Shown one piece after another: positions 8,703 through 19,074 of a stretch of DNA of 64,000 bases. The DNA comes from Stomoxys calcitrans (Eukaryota > Arthropoda > Insecta > Diptera > Muscidae). The notes beneath the pieces were generated by a model that had not been told where the DNA came from, did no database searches, and saw only the letters and a list, made by a program, of their open reading frames with translations. Position 1 is the first letter of the stretch. Each line of letters opens with the position of its first letter. The position numbers and the translations under genes were made by a program. The stretch lies in assembly GCF_963082655.1 (NCBI RefSeq), contig NC_081553.1, positions 230,255,754-230,319,753 of the forward strand, in the 5' to 3' direction.

Positions 8703-10312
8703 CGAAAATTGTGAAAAATTATCACACGAAAATATTCACGAGTTAATTCCATTTTTTGCCCATTTATTTTTTTCACGTCATTGTAAACAACTCAAATCAT
8801 GGTCGTTAGTCAAAACGTTCTGAGTACGATTATGACAGAATATGTCAAACTTTCTGATGGAAATGACTGAATGCACCAGGTTTATTTGACGTATTTCCTT
8901 CATAGAACTATCAAATAAAATTATTTTAAGGCTGCATTAGTTTTGTGAAGTTTTTTGGCCTTTAGTTTTGTCTTGACCAGAAATTTATGTAGCAGCCCTC
9001 GTATGAGTGGAGATTTTTCGGAGATTATTTTGCCCATTTTAGCTTTTTTCGATATTCGAAACTTCTACGAAAATTCGTCTTGGTAGTACTATGACCCATT
9101 TAGCCTCTACCACAAAATTTTTGGGACTAGTACAGGATATGTAAATGCTTAACTTACGAAAATGTTTAACTTATTTTAGCAACAAGAAATTATTTTATAT
9201 CCAACATTTTATCTTCTCTTTTTCTGTAGTTTTCTGTATTTTTATTCTAACGAAAGAGTGCAATTGATTAGTACGAATTTTTTGGGATAGCCTTTGGTTT
9301 TCTCTAACATTTCAAGTAGTTCAAGTACTTTTCGAACAACCAAAATCTAAGGCACTTTTGTCCATATTCTTTATGTTGACATTATTATTGTTCTGCATTT
9401 GGAACTACGAGTAAAATGTGTGTTTCCTTATTGCTGTGTATATATATGGCTGCTGTTGTATTCCGTAAGGACGACAGAAGATTGCCAGGAAATCATAAGA
9501 ATGCCATAATCTGATGTTATTCTCTTCCTTTGTGTTTACTTGGAATACCAATGTTGTTGTTTTGCTGTTGTTATTAGGAAAACTTTTGTTTTCTCTCTCA
9601 TCCACATAAGGAATGCTAAACAGCCAAACTATGTTGGATGGTGTTGTCATATTCGTAAATGTGGTTACATATACGAGAGTACATGTGGACATATATAGCG
9701 TTGCACATGTACCCAAGGCATGAACTGTTTTATACATATATCAACACAAGTGACATGATGTGCTAAAGGAAGTTCTGAAATTAGCAAACATGTTTTTGTT
9801 TTGCATTGTCTCCTTCTCTCTTTCTCGCTCTTCTTCTATGATATTTCCACTTACTTTCCTAGAAGACGCCAAGCTCTTGCTTCTGCTCCTCTGCCATTTG
9901 CTAGCCCACAGAGCGGTGGCAGTTGGGCGGTGGTAACCAACAAACAAAGTTTTTAACAAGCGATTGTTTTATGCAAAAACTAAAGTGCAGACAAAGAGTG
10001 CACAAGTTTAAGTTGAATTTTTGTTATTTCTCCACTTCAAAAGGATGTGAGAACTTTTGCAACGGTTACAAGTTTTGGTGCATAAGTTTTAAATGAGATT
10101 TCCTAAAAAAAAACTCAATGATATGAGAGAAGATTGGCTCAAAGCATATGGAAATAAAAGTAGAGCTCTTTTCAAGCACTTAACACAAAAAGGAAATTAA
10201 ATATAAATTTTTTAATGCGCTATATTCAGTCTTGAAAAAATTCACACAACCGTATATTGTCCGGGTGCAGACCGTAGGGTTCTCTGTTTCTATTACAAAT
10301 TGAAAAACAATA
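8703..10312. other. Anonymous single-copy DNA
   Basis: About 1.6 kb without a recognisable gene or repeat family. A 110-codon minus frame at 9405-9737 and a 72-codon minus frame at 9741-9959 show no known domain, and the sequence has TATATA runs and CTCTCT tracts typical of fly intergenic or intronic DNA. Promoter or exon content cannot be judged from sequence alone. Confidence 0.45.
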
Positions 10313-11125
10313 AGCGTGCTAAATTCAATCGGGTCAAATCCTATATACCCTCCATAATGGATCGCATTTTTCAAGTTCTTGTCCGGTATCTCTTTATATG
10401 CAAACAAAGGATAATGGGTAGAAATTGCCATGCTATTGGATCTACATCAGGTTGAGGAACGATTCGGGCTTACTTGGTAGATGTCGCTGTTCAAAATTCC
10501 AGGCAAATCGGATAAGAAATGCGCACTAGGGGGCTCAAGAAGTAATCGAGCGATCGGTTTATATGGCATCTATATCCGGTTATGAATCGATTTATGCCAT
10601 TCTTGGCACAGATATTGTAAATCAAGGGGCGCCCCGGCAGCCGAGTTGGTAGCGTGCTTGGATTACCAGTGCAGGGGTCGTGGGTATCCAGCCGCAATTT
10701 TTGTCCGATTTGGCAGAAATTTTGTATGTGGTGTTCCGTTATGACTTCCAACAAATGTGACAAGTACGGTCTGAATCGGTGAAGAACCTGATATAGCTCC
10801 CATATAAACCGATCTCCCGATTTGACTTCTTGAGCCCTTACAAGTCGCAATTTTAGTCCGATTTGGCTGACTGATTATGACTTCCAACAACCTTGCCAAA
10901 TACGGCCCAAATCAGTCTATAACCTGATATAGATCCCATACAAACCCGTCACTCGGCTATTCTTGTTCGGTTCGTAGAAGCCTTAATTTTTGCTGGTTTG
11001 ACAAAAGTTTGGCATGTAGAATAAAATTATGCCCTTCAACTAAATTTGTATAAACTTTTAGCAGAATCCATGGCGGTGGGTTCCCAAGATGCGGTCCGGC
11101 CGAATTCAGCACGCTTTTACTTGTT
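10313..11125 (+). mobile_element. Two A-family half-elements, inverted
   Basis: The left half (10313-10624) is plus: AATAAGCGTGCTAAATTC, TATACCCTCCATAATGG and one to two core units. The right half (about 10691-11125) is minus: CGATTTGGCAGAAATTTTG units, then the GCAGAATCCATGGCGGTGGG and GGTCCGGCCGAATTC terminus ending in TTTTACTTGTTATG. A tRNA-like fragment sits at the join. The plus palindrome is degraded. Confidence 0.7.
10628..10690 (+). mobile_element. Fragment of a second tRNA-like SINE
   Basis: Contains GCAGCCGAGTTGGTAGCGTG, a good Pol III box A (TRGCNNAGYNGG type), and 30 bp later GGGTCGTGGGTATCC, a damaged box B with the spacing of a tRNA. The acceptor stem does not close and only about 60 bp survive, so this is a SINE head rather than a tRNA gene. 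The same box A appears at 16197-16216 on the other strand. Confidence 0.6.
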
Positions 11126-11138
11126 ATGATTCGGTTTA

Positions 11139-11549
11139 GCTATGTCCGTTTATCTGTCTCTCTACCTGTATTTCCGTGTGTCTGTATGTCCGTCTGTCCG
11201 TCCGTCCGTCTGTCTGTCCGTCCGTCCGTCTGTCCATCTGCCTGTCCGTCTGTCTCTCCGTTAGTCCGCCTGTCTGTCTGTCCGTCTGTCTGTCCGCCCT
11301 TCTGTCTGTCCGTCCGTCTGCCTGTCTGTCTGTCTGTCCGCCCGTCTGTCTGTCCGTTTGTCAGTCTGTTTGTCTGTCCGTCTGTCTGTCCGTCCGTCTG
11401 CCTGTCTGTCTGTCCGTCTGCCTGTCTGTCCATCCGTCCGTCCTTCTGTCTGTCTGTATGCCTGTCTTCCGTTCGTCTACCTGTCTCTCTGTCCATCTGT
11501 CTGTCTATCTACCCGTCTGTCTGACCATCCGTCCGTCTGTCCGTCCAGG
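11139..11549 (+). repeat. (GTCY)n tract, imperfect
   Basis: About 410 bp of CTGT/CCGT tetramers with scattered changes, directly following an A-family terminus and its start sequence. Open frames of 88-132 codons across it (SVCPSV-type, and TDGQTD-type on the other strand) are artefacts of the tetramer. Unlike 3766-4256 it has no strict 12-bp register, so it is older or less homogenised. Confidence 0.92.
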
Positions 11550-11946
11550 TTAATTTGTGCACAAAGTGCAAAGTTCATCCGATCAAATTTGGTAGACATT
11601 TTTATAACCAACACCATAGGATGAGGTAGACATCTCGCCATGTTAGTCTCTCTGTCCGTCTGATGAAATCACCATAGCGTTCGAACCAAATTCAGCACAG
11701 ATCCTTCGAATTGATGTTGGTTGGTTGGGGATTGCAAATGGGGCATATCGGTTCACATTTGGATATAACTCCCATATAAAATGGTTCTTCAACTTGATTA
11801 CGTGGGCTCCTGGTAGCCAAAATTGTTGTCCGATTTCGCTAAAATTTTATATGTATATTTTTTTTTCATTACTTCCAACATTCTTGGTAACTATGGTTTA
11901 AATCAGCTTATGAATTGATATGCAAATAAAAAATTTTCCCTTGAAG
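11550..11946 (-). mobile_element. Degraded A-family element
   Basis: Minus orientation: ATAACCAACACCATAGGATG near 11604, TCTCGCCATGTTAGTCTC with a short GTCY stretch, TTGGTTGGGGATTGCAAATG and then two worn core units. The (TA)n block is lost. It ends at the SINE at 11947. Confidence 0.6.
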
Positions 11947-12232
11947 ATTCCACTAAGGAACAGGGGCAAACTTCTCACATATCACTGAGTGCTGTCCGAT
12001 TCAAGTTTAGGCTCAATGATAAGGGGTCTTCTTTTTATAGCCGAGTCTGAACGGCGTGCCGCAAAGCGACACCTCTTTGGGGAAAAGTTTATGCATGGCA
12101 AACTACCTCACAAATGTCGTCAGCATTAGATTGGGATAATCACCGCTGAAAGTTTTTTTCTGAACTTCTCGCCAGGACTCGAATCCAGGCGATCAGCGTC
12201 ATAGGCGGATATGCTAACCTCTGCTATGGTGG
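11947..12232 (-). mobile_element. SINE, nearly complete
   Basis: Minus copy with ATTCCACTAAGGAACAGGGG at its 3' side (11949) and box B complement GGACTCGAATCCAGG near 12174. Box A is damaged: CTCTGCTATGG lacks the GC of CTCTGCGCTACGG. Its 5' terminus overlaps a local duplication (12187-12502). Confidence 0.85.
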
Positions 12233-12502
12233 GTCTAACCTGATAACCTGATATATCTTCCATATTAACCAATCTTCCCAATTAGTCTTCTACATCCCCA
12301 AGAACCTTTAGTTTTTGGTCTTGGCACAATCATTTGTGATGGAGAGGCGTTCAGCGTCATATGCGGACATGCTAACCTCTGCGCTATGGTGGGTCTTACC
12401 TGATAACCTGATGTATGTCCCATATTAACCGATCTCCCGATTAGTCTTCCACGTCCCCAAGAACCTTAAGTTTTTGGCTGTCTTGGCACAATCATTTGTG
12501 AT
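12187..12502 (+). repeat. Tandem duplication, about 157 bp unit
   Basis: A segment that begins inside the SINE head (AGCGTCATAGGCGGATATGC, 12194) and continues through AACCTGATAACCTGATATAT to GGCACAATCATTTGTGATGG is followed by a second copy starting at 12350 and ending near 12502. The second copy retains an intact CTCTGCGCTATGG box A. The right copy has better A-core matches (ACCGATCTCCCGATTAG). Confidence 0.82.
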
Positions 12503-13974
12503 AGTGAGTTCCTTAGAACTTACCAAGTTTTTGCTTGCTTAAATTTTAAATTTTTCAACAAAAATATTCAATGAAATTTAAATTTGCACAGAATGCTTGC
12601 ATTTAATCCCCCAAGAAAGGCAAATACTTAAATTAATCCCTTAACATTTGGTTCCTTATTAGGCTAATTTCTCACACCTAGGTATAAATGGGCCACTGCT
12701 ATTTCAAGGCTATTAAACTTTAATTCTGCGAAATGTTATCATGCACACTTTGTTCAATCATCCCCACAAGCAGGTCTCTAGGAATTCTTCATCATTCCCT
12801 TCCGGCTGTTTGTAATTATAGGGAATTCCGCATAATTCAACAATTCCTCAGCAATTCTACGAACACACCTTCATAATGCAATAATGCCTAAAATTTATTC
12901 CGCAAATGTTTCAAACACACATTTACATAATTCTACATGTATTCTATTCGATTCGCATCACTTTTAGCAGAATTTCGTTACTCCTTGTTTTATTGTGTTT
13001 GCGTGTGTGTTGTTTCCTTTTTGCTTTCTATTTTACGTGGCACAAGGAATTCGCAGAAAATTTTGTCTACGCTATGCGGGCTTACATCCTTTTTTTTTGC
13101 CCGTTGCGCCCCAGCGCCAGAACAGCGTTGAGAAAAATGTTATGTTGTGTCAGCAGAAAGACGCCATGGATCAAATGCAAGAGAAAGAATACAAAATACA
13201 GCAACATACACACAAGTCGGCAAACAGACGACAGACGAATGTCAAACGAAAGAACGACGCAGCGCAAACAACTGTAAAACAATGGCATAAGTAACTCAAT
13301 GCTGGCAGTGGCATCTCTCCAGCAGCAACAAAATCCAGCCCCACTACCAGCTACATGGAAAGTGCGAAGAACGCGAAGAGAGTGTTAAAAACATTGTAAA
13401 CAATATTTTATTGTTTACACATTTGCGCCAAGTGTACAAAACAAGAGAGCGAAAGGGGGGGGCAAAAGATAGAGAAAGAGAATGCGGAGCAGGACTACAT
13501 CAACAACGTATCCTATCAACCATACATGTGCAACCCACATGGACTCTCTTTCTTCCTGTGCCCCTATGTCACAGCGCATTTTATTGTGTAGGTGGGCAAA
13601 CACGAAACACGTGTGCAGCACACGCTGTTCTCGCTTATTTCAAAAATAATCGTCTAAGGAAAATATCTAACTTCACCCGAATTGTTAGCTTTTTTATCTA
13701 AATATAATCATGCATAGTTAGTTTTGTTTGTACAAAGTTAATTTTCCAACTTTTTAAGACTTTTTAACTAATGGTGGATAAATATCACGAACTTAATTGT
13801 ATTATATAATTAACTTATAGTTACGATAAGCATTTCTCTAAGCGCAAGTTTTAGCTCCTTATCTATTTTCATGTTCATAGACTATGGCTTGCATACAATA
13901 GACAGACATATGTAACATACGAGTGCATTTGTTCTTTTTCACGGTCCTCGTCACTGTCACTGTGGGACACCATA
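12503..13974. other. Anonymous single-copy DNA
   Basis: About 1.5 kb. A plus frame 12906-13277 (123 codons) and its overlaps show hydrophobic then basic composition but no known domain. The stretch 13430-13480 is purine-rich (GAGAGCGAAAGGGGGGGGC). No gene supported. Confidence 0.45.
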
Positions 13975-14090
13975 TTCTTAGCATTATGAACCGTGTCCTT
14001 TTTATATAGCCTACTAAATAATTTGACTGGTAAGCTATCGGTTCCCGCTGTCTCGTTTTTCTTCAGCCCGGTTACTGAAATTGCACCTGG
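13975..14090 (-). pseudogene. Non-LTR reverse transcriptase fragment
   Basis: On the minus strand the reading GLKKNETAGTDSLPVKLFSR matches the conserved N-terminal RT block of non-LTR elements (typical form: LKNNKAAGADGLPAELFK). Only about 35 residues are recognisable. Two related fragments lie at 21556-21630 (+) and 26757-26865 (-). All three share the preceding VTVxxGL or VKRLKN context, so one element family is likely. Confidence 0.62.
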
Positions 14091-14109
14091 CAACACTTGG
14101 TGTTGCCTA

Positions 14110-14965
14110 GGCCAGACTCTGGTTTGGAAGTTCATGCTACCCAGGAGGATATAAGCTGAAGGACAGAGTGGGCCTGATGGTCTTCATTGAGGACCTAGGG
14201 ACTGAGATCTGTTTTCGTCTTCCTGACCATAATACAAACCTGCAGGCGGAGATTCCGGCAGTCGTGGAATGCGTGAGGTGTTAACGCGAGAACTGCAAAT
14301 TTGAACATCCTTACGGACAATTAACTGACCTTCGGGACACGGCCTTGAAATGAATGAACTCTGGTTTTGCCATCTGGAAGTTCATGCTACACGGATTGAT
14401 CGAAACTGAAAGACAGAGTGGGCCTGATGGTCTTCATTAAGGACCCAGGGACTGAGATCTGTTTTCGACTACCTTACCATAATACGAACCTGCAGGCGGA
14501 GATTCCGGCAATCGTGGAAAACGTGAGGTGGCATGGTGTTAATGCGAGAACTTCGAATTTGAACATCTTTGGCCGCGAAGGCCAGAAGACTGCCATCAGT
14601 TAACTTGATGAAACTTGGTTAAACTTGGTGGGAAGACCCAAAACGTATGGGGAATTGCGGATTGTGAGAAGACAAGGCTTTTAGTGAAAGGAGATCAGTT
14701 TAGCTTACGGTATCATTACGGGACACACAAGACTACCAACGCACTTGTGCAGAATAGGTACGGCTAGAGATAGCATGTTTAATGCATGTTGGGAAGATGA
14801 TGAGAAGTTGAAGCATTTCATTGCCCGGCTTTCGCGGCTTATATACTCCGTTACAAAGGTAGGGTCGAGATACTAGACTTGAACCCAACTTAGGGGCGTG
14901 GAATAAAGGATTTTGTGAGTAGCACGGAATTCTTGGCTTAGATTTTGTCGAAGTTACTACAAATC
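14110..14965 (+). pseudogene. Non-LTR RNase H / C-terminal relic
   Basis: RNase H start is seen twice: 14155-14275 (DRVGLMVFIEDLGTEICFRL) and 14405-14540 (DRVGLMVFIKDPGTEICFRL), followed by a Q-A-E-I block. Further on, 14820-14960 matches the C-terminal tail seen in the better copy at 23810-25560 (proline-asparagine-leucine-glycine then KDFVSSTEFLA). The middle is deleted and several frameshifts are present. It is a dead copy of the CCTAA-tailed RNase H non-LTR family. Confidence 0.72.
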
Positions 14966-15480
14966 ATGTCATGGAACAGATTAATATTTACACAAAACTG
15001 ATCCGTTTAATGCCTAACGAGGTTTGAGACAGGGAAACAGTTAACGTGCTCCTGGCTTGATTGCGGCAAGAAGTCACTGAGTTCTATAACAAGTCTCAAA
15101 CGGGCACTGAGGGATATGGTGGCACGCATAGGAATACCGCAAAAATATTACTCTAGAAGCTGTCTTAATAGGGATGTATATAAGATGATCGCTGTGGATA
15201 AGACGATTTAGGTGGGTGCGTACCAAAGCTTCCTCTTTGGTTGCACATTAGGGTGGGTCAATTTTCTAAGGTCAAAAACCTCTTACCATTTCGATCCAAC
15301 TCGCGGCTATAAAAAGGAGATTCTTAAATGTCTAACGCAAGCATTGATTAGCAAGAAGCATCTATGGCAACTGTAGTACGACAATGACCATTACGGTCAA
15401 GAATAAATGTTTAGGGCTTTATAGCAATAAGTCGTAGTGTCACAAACGATGAGACAAAGTTATGTCCGCTATCGTCGAAA
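14966..15480. other. Anonymous, possibly retroelement-derived
   Basis: Sits between two coding relics. Contains CGGCTATAAAAAGGAG at 15304 reminiscent of the SINE body, but surrounding sequence does not match, so it is not called a SINE. No intact frame. Confidence 0.35.
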
Positions 15481-15710
15481 TTAACTACGCCTTGGTTGGT
15501 AAACCTCGAATCTTGTTTTGCCTCTAGCAAAGGTCATTTTTTGCAACTCCACAAGAAAACAGAAGCTGAATAACAATGGCATTGCATGCCTTTGGAAGAT
15601 AGTTACACGTGCTGTGGTGTTAGCAGCAAACTTTGGATTACAATCTGCGAATGTATCTGTATAGGGGTGCAAAATAACATCTCCATAGTCGACCAGGTCA
15701 ACAAGAGAGA
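15481..15710 (-). pseudogene. Possible RT-like coding relic
   Basis: The minus strand stays open from about 15710 to 15481 and reads LVDLVDYGDVILHPYTDTFA, then CNPKFAANTTARVTIFQRHA. The DYGDV block resembles the late RT segment of non-LTR elements (SLI.PHLDYGDVVY pattern), which would fit the neighbourhood. Match is short and from memory; it could be chance. Confidence 0.35.
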
Positions 15711-16119
15711 AGCGAGAAAATGTTGTTCATATTTCCTTTACATGCAGGAGAGATGAAAACTTCGGCAGTGTTGTTGGCAAATTGTAAAACCAATTCACCC
15801 AGTATGGTGATTCTACATACAAATCAGGCAGTGAATAGTTGAGAGTAGATAAATATATGGAAACTTTAAATAAAAGGGAGGTGAGAGAAGGCAAGAAGCA
15901 AAAAAAAAAATTAACACATTTTGTGAAAGCTTTATTCAGGAAATACAAAACTTCTTCTTAATAATAAGTTCAAGAAAAGTTTTGTGGAACTTAGGTTACT
16001 CAAAATGAATTATACCGCCGTAGACCTCACTACACGGAAACCTTGCTATGACTTTGTAGCTGAAAGAACTTTACAGCTACTCCACTCACTCACCCATTAC
16101 AGACAATTTATAGTCTGCT
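15711..16119. other. Anonymous DNA
   Basis: No gene or repeat family recognised. An A9 run at 15899-15909 and a 108-codon plus frame starting at 15984 that runs into the SINE-2 fragment and has no known domain. Confidence 0.4.
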
Positions 16120-16235
16120 GTGGTACAACTTCAACAGCGATAGACCAAAAGCTCTGCCCTCTGGTGGGAAACGAATACTCGATTAAACTGAGCACGCTAC
16201 CAACTCGGCTAACGGGGGTACCAATCAACTATCTA
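16120..16235 (-). mobile_element. Second tRNA-like SINE, fragment
   Basis: Minus strand reads TAGCCGAGTTGGTAGCGTGC (box A, 16216-16197), then a box-B-like TATTCGTTTCCCACC about 35 bp on. Same head as 10628-10690. The body beyond (CCAGAGGGCAGAGC and GAAGTTGTACCACAG) could be the SINE's own tail, but with only one long copy this is not proven. Confidence 0.5.
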
Positions 16236-16355
16236 GCGCAACTGCCATATCGGACACCCTATATTTATGGAAGCTGTATCAGATTTAAATCTAATTTGGT
16301 TGAAAATTAAGACACATCTTGGGTGAGGGTCCCATCAAGATAATAAACAGATATA
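16236..16355. mobile_element. Core relic of mini-me-like element
   Basis: GCCATATCGGACACCCTATA and GGAAGCTGTATCAGATTTAAA are worn matches to the repeat-unit block TATATGGCAGCTATATC of the A/B families. It is the insertion site of the MITE that follows. Confidence 0.4.
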
Positions 16356-16591
16356 TTAGGTTGCCCAAAAAGTAATTGCGGATTTTTTTAAAGAAAGTAA
16401 ATGCATTTTTAATAAACCTTAGAATGAACTTTAATCAAATATACTTTTTTTCAATTTTTTTTCTAAAGCAAGCTAAAAGTAACAGCTGATAACTGACAGA
16501 AGAAAGAATGCAATTACAGAGTCACAAGCTGTAAAAAAAATGTCAACGCCGACTATATGAAAAATCCGTAATTACTTTTTGGGCAACCCAA
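16356..16591 (-). mobile_element. mariner-type MITE, copy 2
   Basis: 236 bp, TA on each side (16354-16355 and 16592-16593), ends TTAGGTTGCCCAAAAAGTAA and TTACTTTTTGGGCAACCCAA. The interior is the reverse complement of the copy at 2710-2946 (shared GTAACAGCTGATAACTGACA and TTTTAATAAACCTTAGAATG stretches), so the two are members of one homogeneous family in opposite orientations. Confidence 0.9.
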
Positions 16592-16639
16592 TAAATACTA
16601 ATTTGCCGATTTATCTTCTTAAGCCAGGACAATCCCCTT

Positions 16640-16922
16640 TTGCAACTTTTGCCCATGAACATTTCACTAAGGAACAGGGGCAAACTTCTCACGTATCAAT
16701 GAGTGCAGTCCGATTCAAGTTTAAGCTCAATGATAAGGGGCCTCCTGTGCGACACCTCTTTGGAGAGAAGTTTTACATGGCATAGTACCTCACAAATGTT
16801 GCCAGCATTAGGAGGGGAAAACCATCGCTGAAAATTTTTTTCTGATGGTCTTGCCAGGATGCGAACCCAGGCGTTCAGCATCGTAGGCGGACATGCTAAC
16901 TTCTGCGCTACGAGGGATTCCT
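16640..16922 (-). mobile_element. SINE with internal deletion, TSD present
   Basis: Flanked by direct repeats AATCCCCTT (16631-16639 and 16923-16931). The minus-strand order is box A (CGTAGCGCAGAAGTTAGC), box B, body, and 3' end ATGGGCAAAAGTTGCA. About 35 bp covering the CACGCCGTTCGG to GGCTATAAAAAG segment are deleted (GGGGCCTCCT joins GTGCGACACC at 16737-16756). Complete 5' and 3' ends plus TSD show a full-length retroposition. Confidence 0.92.
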
Positions 16923-16931
16923 AATCCCCTT

Positions 16932-17904
16932 CTACTTTCTCTTAATAGCCTACAAGGACTTGAGCAAATTATTGTAAATTTCTAGCAAAATTTATAGTTA
17001 TGGGTGCCCAAGACTCCCATGCATCCGAACTTAGCATGTTTTCCACATGTTTCAACCAGCTTTTACTCGAATCTTCACACTTCCCACTTAATTGCATGTT
17101 TAGATGATAGAATTTGCAATAGACCATGTTTACCCACAGAGCTTGGGTGCAAAACTACATCTGCAACTGTGTGTGTGTGTGTATAAATAGGATGTTGTGT
17201 TGCTTTTAGTGTATATTTGTTTGAATTTACCACCCCACACACACACACATACGCATTGTTCAAATACACGCATGGCCTCATGCGTGCACTAAGTACACAT
17301 GTTCGTGCATGGGTATGGGTATTGTTGTATAGTCTCGGGACCCCGCCAGTATGCGAGCTTAACGTCCACAAGTGCCGACAGGAAATTTTTGTTTCATTTC
17401 GTTTTTGCTGGTGAAAAGGTGGTAACAACCAATAAACCAAGCGTCGAGCCAAACAGTCCAACAGCAAACGCTATAACAATCCGCCAGCCAGCCAAAGAGA
17501 AGTACCAGGCAACACAAGCGACGACAGCACAGAGAGCTGTGAACTTTAAAACCGCATAAAATGTGGTTTAAATGTATGCATGCCCAGCAGTCACCCAGCA
17601 ACCGTTTGTTATGCACTGCACCAGTTTGGGTTCTTTTTTTTTTTGTTGCGCTCTATCTCTCTCACACCATTCATCTTTTAAGCCTTGTTCATTTGCGTTT
17701 TGTCAGGCTACGAATATGTGTGGGAATAAGTGTGTGTTTAAAGAACATATACACATATACATAAAAAAAATATATACACATGTATGCATGTTATGATATG
17801 TAGAAGTTGTACTATTCACACTGGCATAAAATTCCACAAAATTTGGAGGGAATTTACTCCAACTAGGGAATAACCAAAAAAATAGAAATTAGAAATAAAT
17901 TCTT
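16932..17904. other. Anonymous DNA with short CA/GT repeats
   Basis: Contains GTGTGTGTGTGTG at 17168-17181, CACACACACACACA at 17236-17248 and a T10 run near 17635. Several overlapping 60-130-codon frames exist on both strands (17004-17796), none with a known domain; the CA/GT runs keep frames open. Single-copy character is inferred from the lack of matches inside the window. Confidence 0.45.
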
Positions 17905-18055
17905 AAATTTGATCAAATCTCATATACCATACATCAAGGATCATGTTTGGAAACCTTTTCAGCTGATAGCTTATTACAATTGGGCTCAGTATGAGCGCCA
18001 TTATCTCTGAGATCGGTTTATGCACTGAAAAAAGTTGGTAAATAGTTTAAAAATT
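17905..18055 (+). mobile_element. A-family 5' relic
   Basis: ATTTGATCAAATCTCATATACCATACATCAAGGATCATG (split over 17908-17946) corresponds to the GGGCCGAATCTTATATACCC to CCACCATGGATCGCATT terminus. GAGATCGGTTTATGCACTG near 18010 is a worn core block. The palindrome is lost. Confidence 0.5.
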
Positions 18056-18059
18056 TGAA

Positions 18060-18545
18060 CCGATCATTACGCTGTTCAACAGTGTTATATGTATTAGACG
18101 CACACGCCCTTAACTCGGATTGCATCGACCTGAACGGTTCTGAGTTAACCAAGTTTATTGACAGCGGTCATCTGGCCTTCACTGCCAAATCGTCTGTTCT
18201 CTCATTCCCCCTTGCTCCAATATGGCCTGTTCGGTTCGTGACCTTACCGTCCTGGTTGTTATTGCCCTGTTGGTCATTTTGCTGTCCGTAAAGAGGTTCA
18301 CATTCGAAGTCTTCATGTTAAAACCATACCACCTCACGAAAGCCATGATCGCTCGGATCTAGGCCTGCAGAACCATATTATGGTCAAGCAGTCGCAAACA
18401 GATCTCGGTCCCTGTATTCTCAATATAGACCCTCAGGTTTACTCTGTCCTCTAGCTTTGATCCATCTGTGTAACATGATTTTCCAGATGGCAATACTAGA
18501 GTTCCGCCAATTCAAGACTGTACAGATGACAGCAGTGCCTCGCAC
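18060..18545 (-). pseudogene. Non-LTR RNase H relic, minus strand
   Basis: On the minus strand 18500-18320 carries the RNase H start (YTDGSKLEDRVNLRVYIEN region, with CFRLLDHNMVL following), and 18220-18120 carries the later block GARGNERTDDLAVKA with a typical RNase H His-to-Asp spacing and SINLVNSEPFRSMQSELRA. A deletion and frameshifts separate them. Same family as 23810-25560 in the opposite orientation. Confidence 0.75.
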
Positions 18546-18672
18546 TCGACCTGAAGTGTGTCTGTCCGTCTGTCGAAATCATGACATCAGTCGAACATGA
18601 AAAGCTAGAAGCTCGAAATTTAGCATCGATACTTCCTATTGGTATAGAATGGCAAATGGGTTTCTATTGGGT
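18546..18672 (-). mobile_element. A-family fragment
   Basis: GTGTGTCTGTCCGTCTGTCG (GTCY block) followed by AAATCATGACATCAGTCGAA and GAATGGCAAATGGG, matching the segment between (GTCY)n and the first core unit. It serves as the insertion target for the SINE at 18690. Confidence 0.55.
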
Positions 18673-18689
18673 AAATATCCAGCGCTTGG

Positions 18690-19002
18690 AGGCCACCGCA
18701 GCGCAGAGGTTAGCATGTCCGCTTATGACGCTGAACGCCTGGGTTCGAATCCTGGCGAGACCATCAAAAAAATGTTCAGCGTTGGTTTTCCCCTCCTAAT
18801 ACTGGCAACATTTGTGAGGTACTATGCCATGTAAAACTTCTCTCTAAAGAGGTGTCGCACTGCCGCACGCCTTTCGGACTCGGCCATTAAAAGAAGGCTC
18901 CTTATCATTGAGCTTAAAATTTAATCGGACTGCACTCATTGATATGTGAGAAGTTTGACCCTGTTCCTTAGTGGAATGTTCATGGGCAAAATTTGCATTT
19001 GC
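18690..19002 (+). mobile_element. Full-length SINE with 17-bp TSD
   Basis: Best-defined copy, 313 bp. The target duplications are 18673-18689 and 19003-19019 (AAATATCCAGCGCTTGG versus AAATATCCAATGCTTGG). It starts AGGCCACCGCAGCGCAGAGG (box A), has TGGGTTCGAATCCTGG (box B, about 18740), a TATAAAAG-like segment (CCATTAAAAGAAGG), and ends TTGCATTTGC without a poly-A. The 3' end should match a partner LINE, none of which is visible here. Confidence 0.95.
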
Positions 19003-19019
19003 AAATATCCAATGCTTGG

Positions 19020-19066
19020 GAATTTATTGGGTAAATACCCAATTATTGGGTAAATACCCAATGAAT
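19020..19066. repeat. Two tandem 18-bp palindromes
   Basis: ATTGGGTAAATACCCAAT is a perfect 18-bp palindrome and occurs twice in tandem (about 19027-19044 and 19045-19062); a partial form, ATTGGGTAAATATCC, lies left of the SINE at 18666. The SINE insertion therefore split a short palindrome cluster. Could bind a dimeric factor or be a small tandem repeat; nothing decides. Confidence 0.7.
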
Positions 19067-19074
19067 ACCATTTT

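Noticed and set aside
12906..13294. 123-codon plus frame with hydrophobic start as a host gene exon
   Set aside because: Three overlapping frames are open, no domain, no convincing codon bias or splice context.
17004..17800. Cluster of short frames around CA/GT repeats as a gene
   Set aside because: Frames overlap on both strands, lack domains, and depend on the dinucleotide runs.
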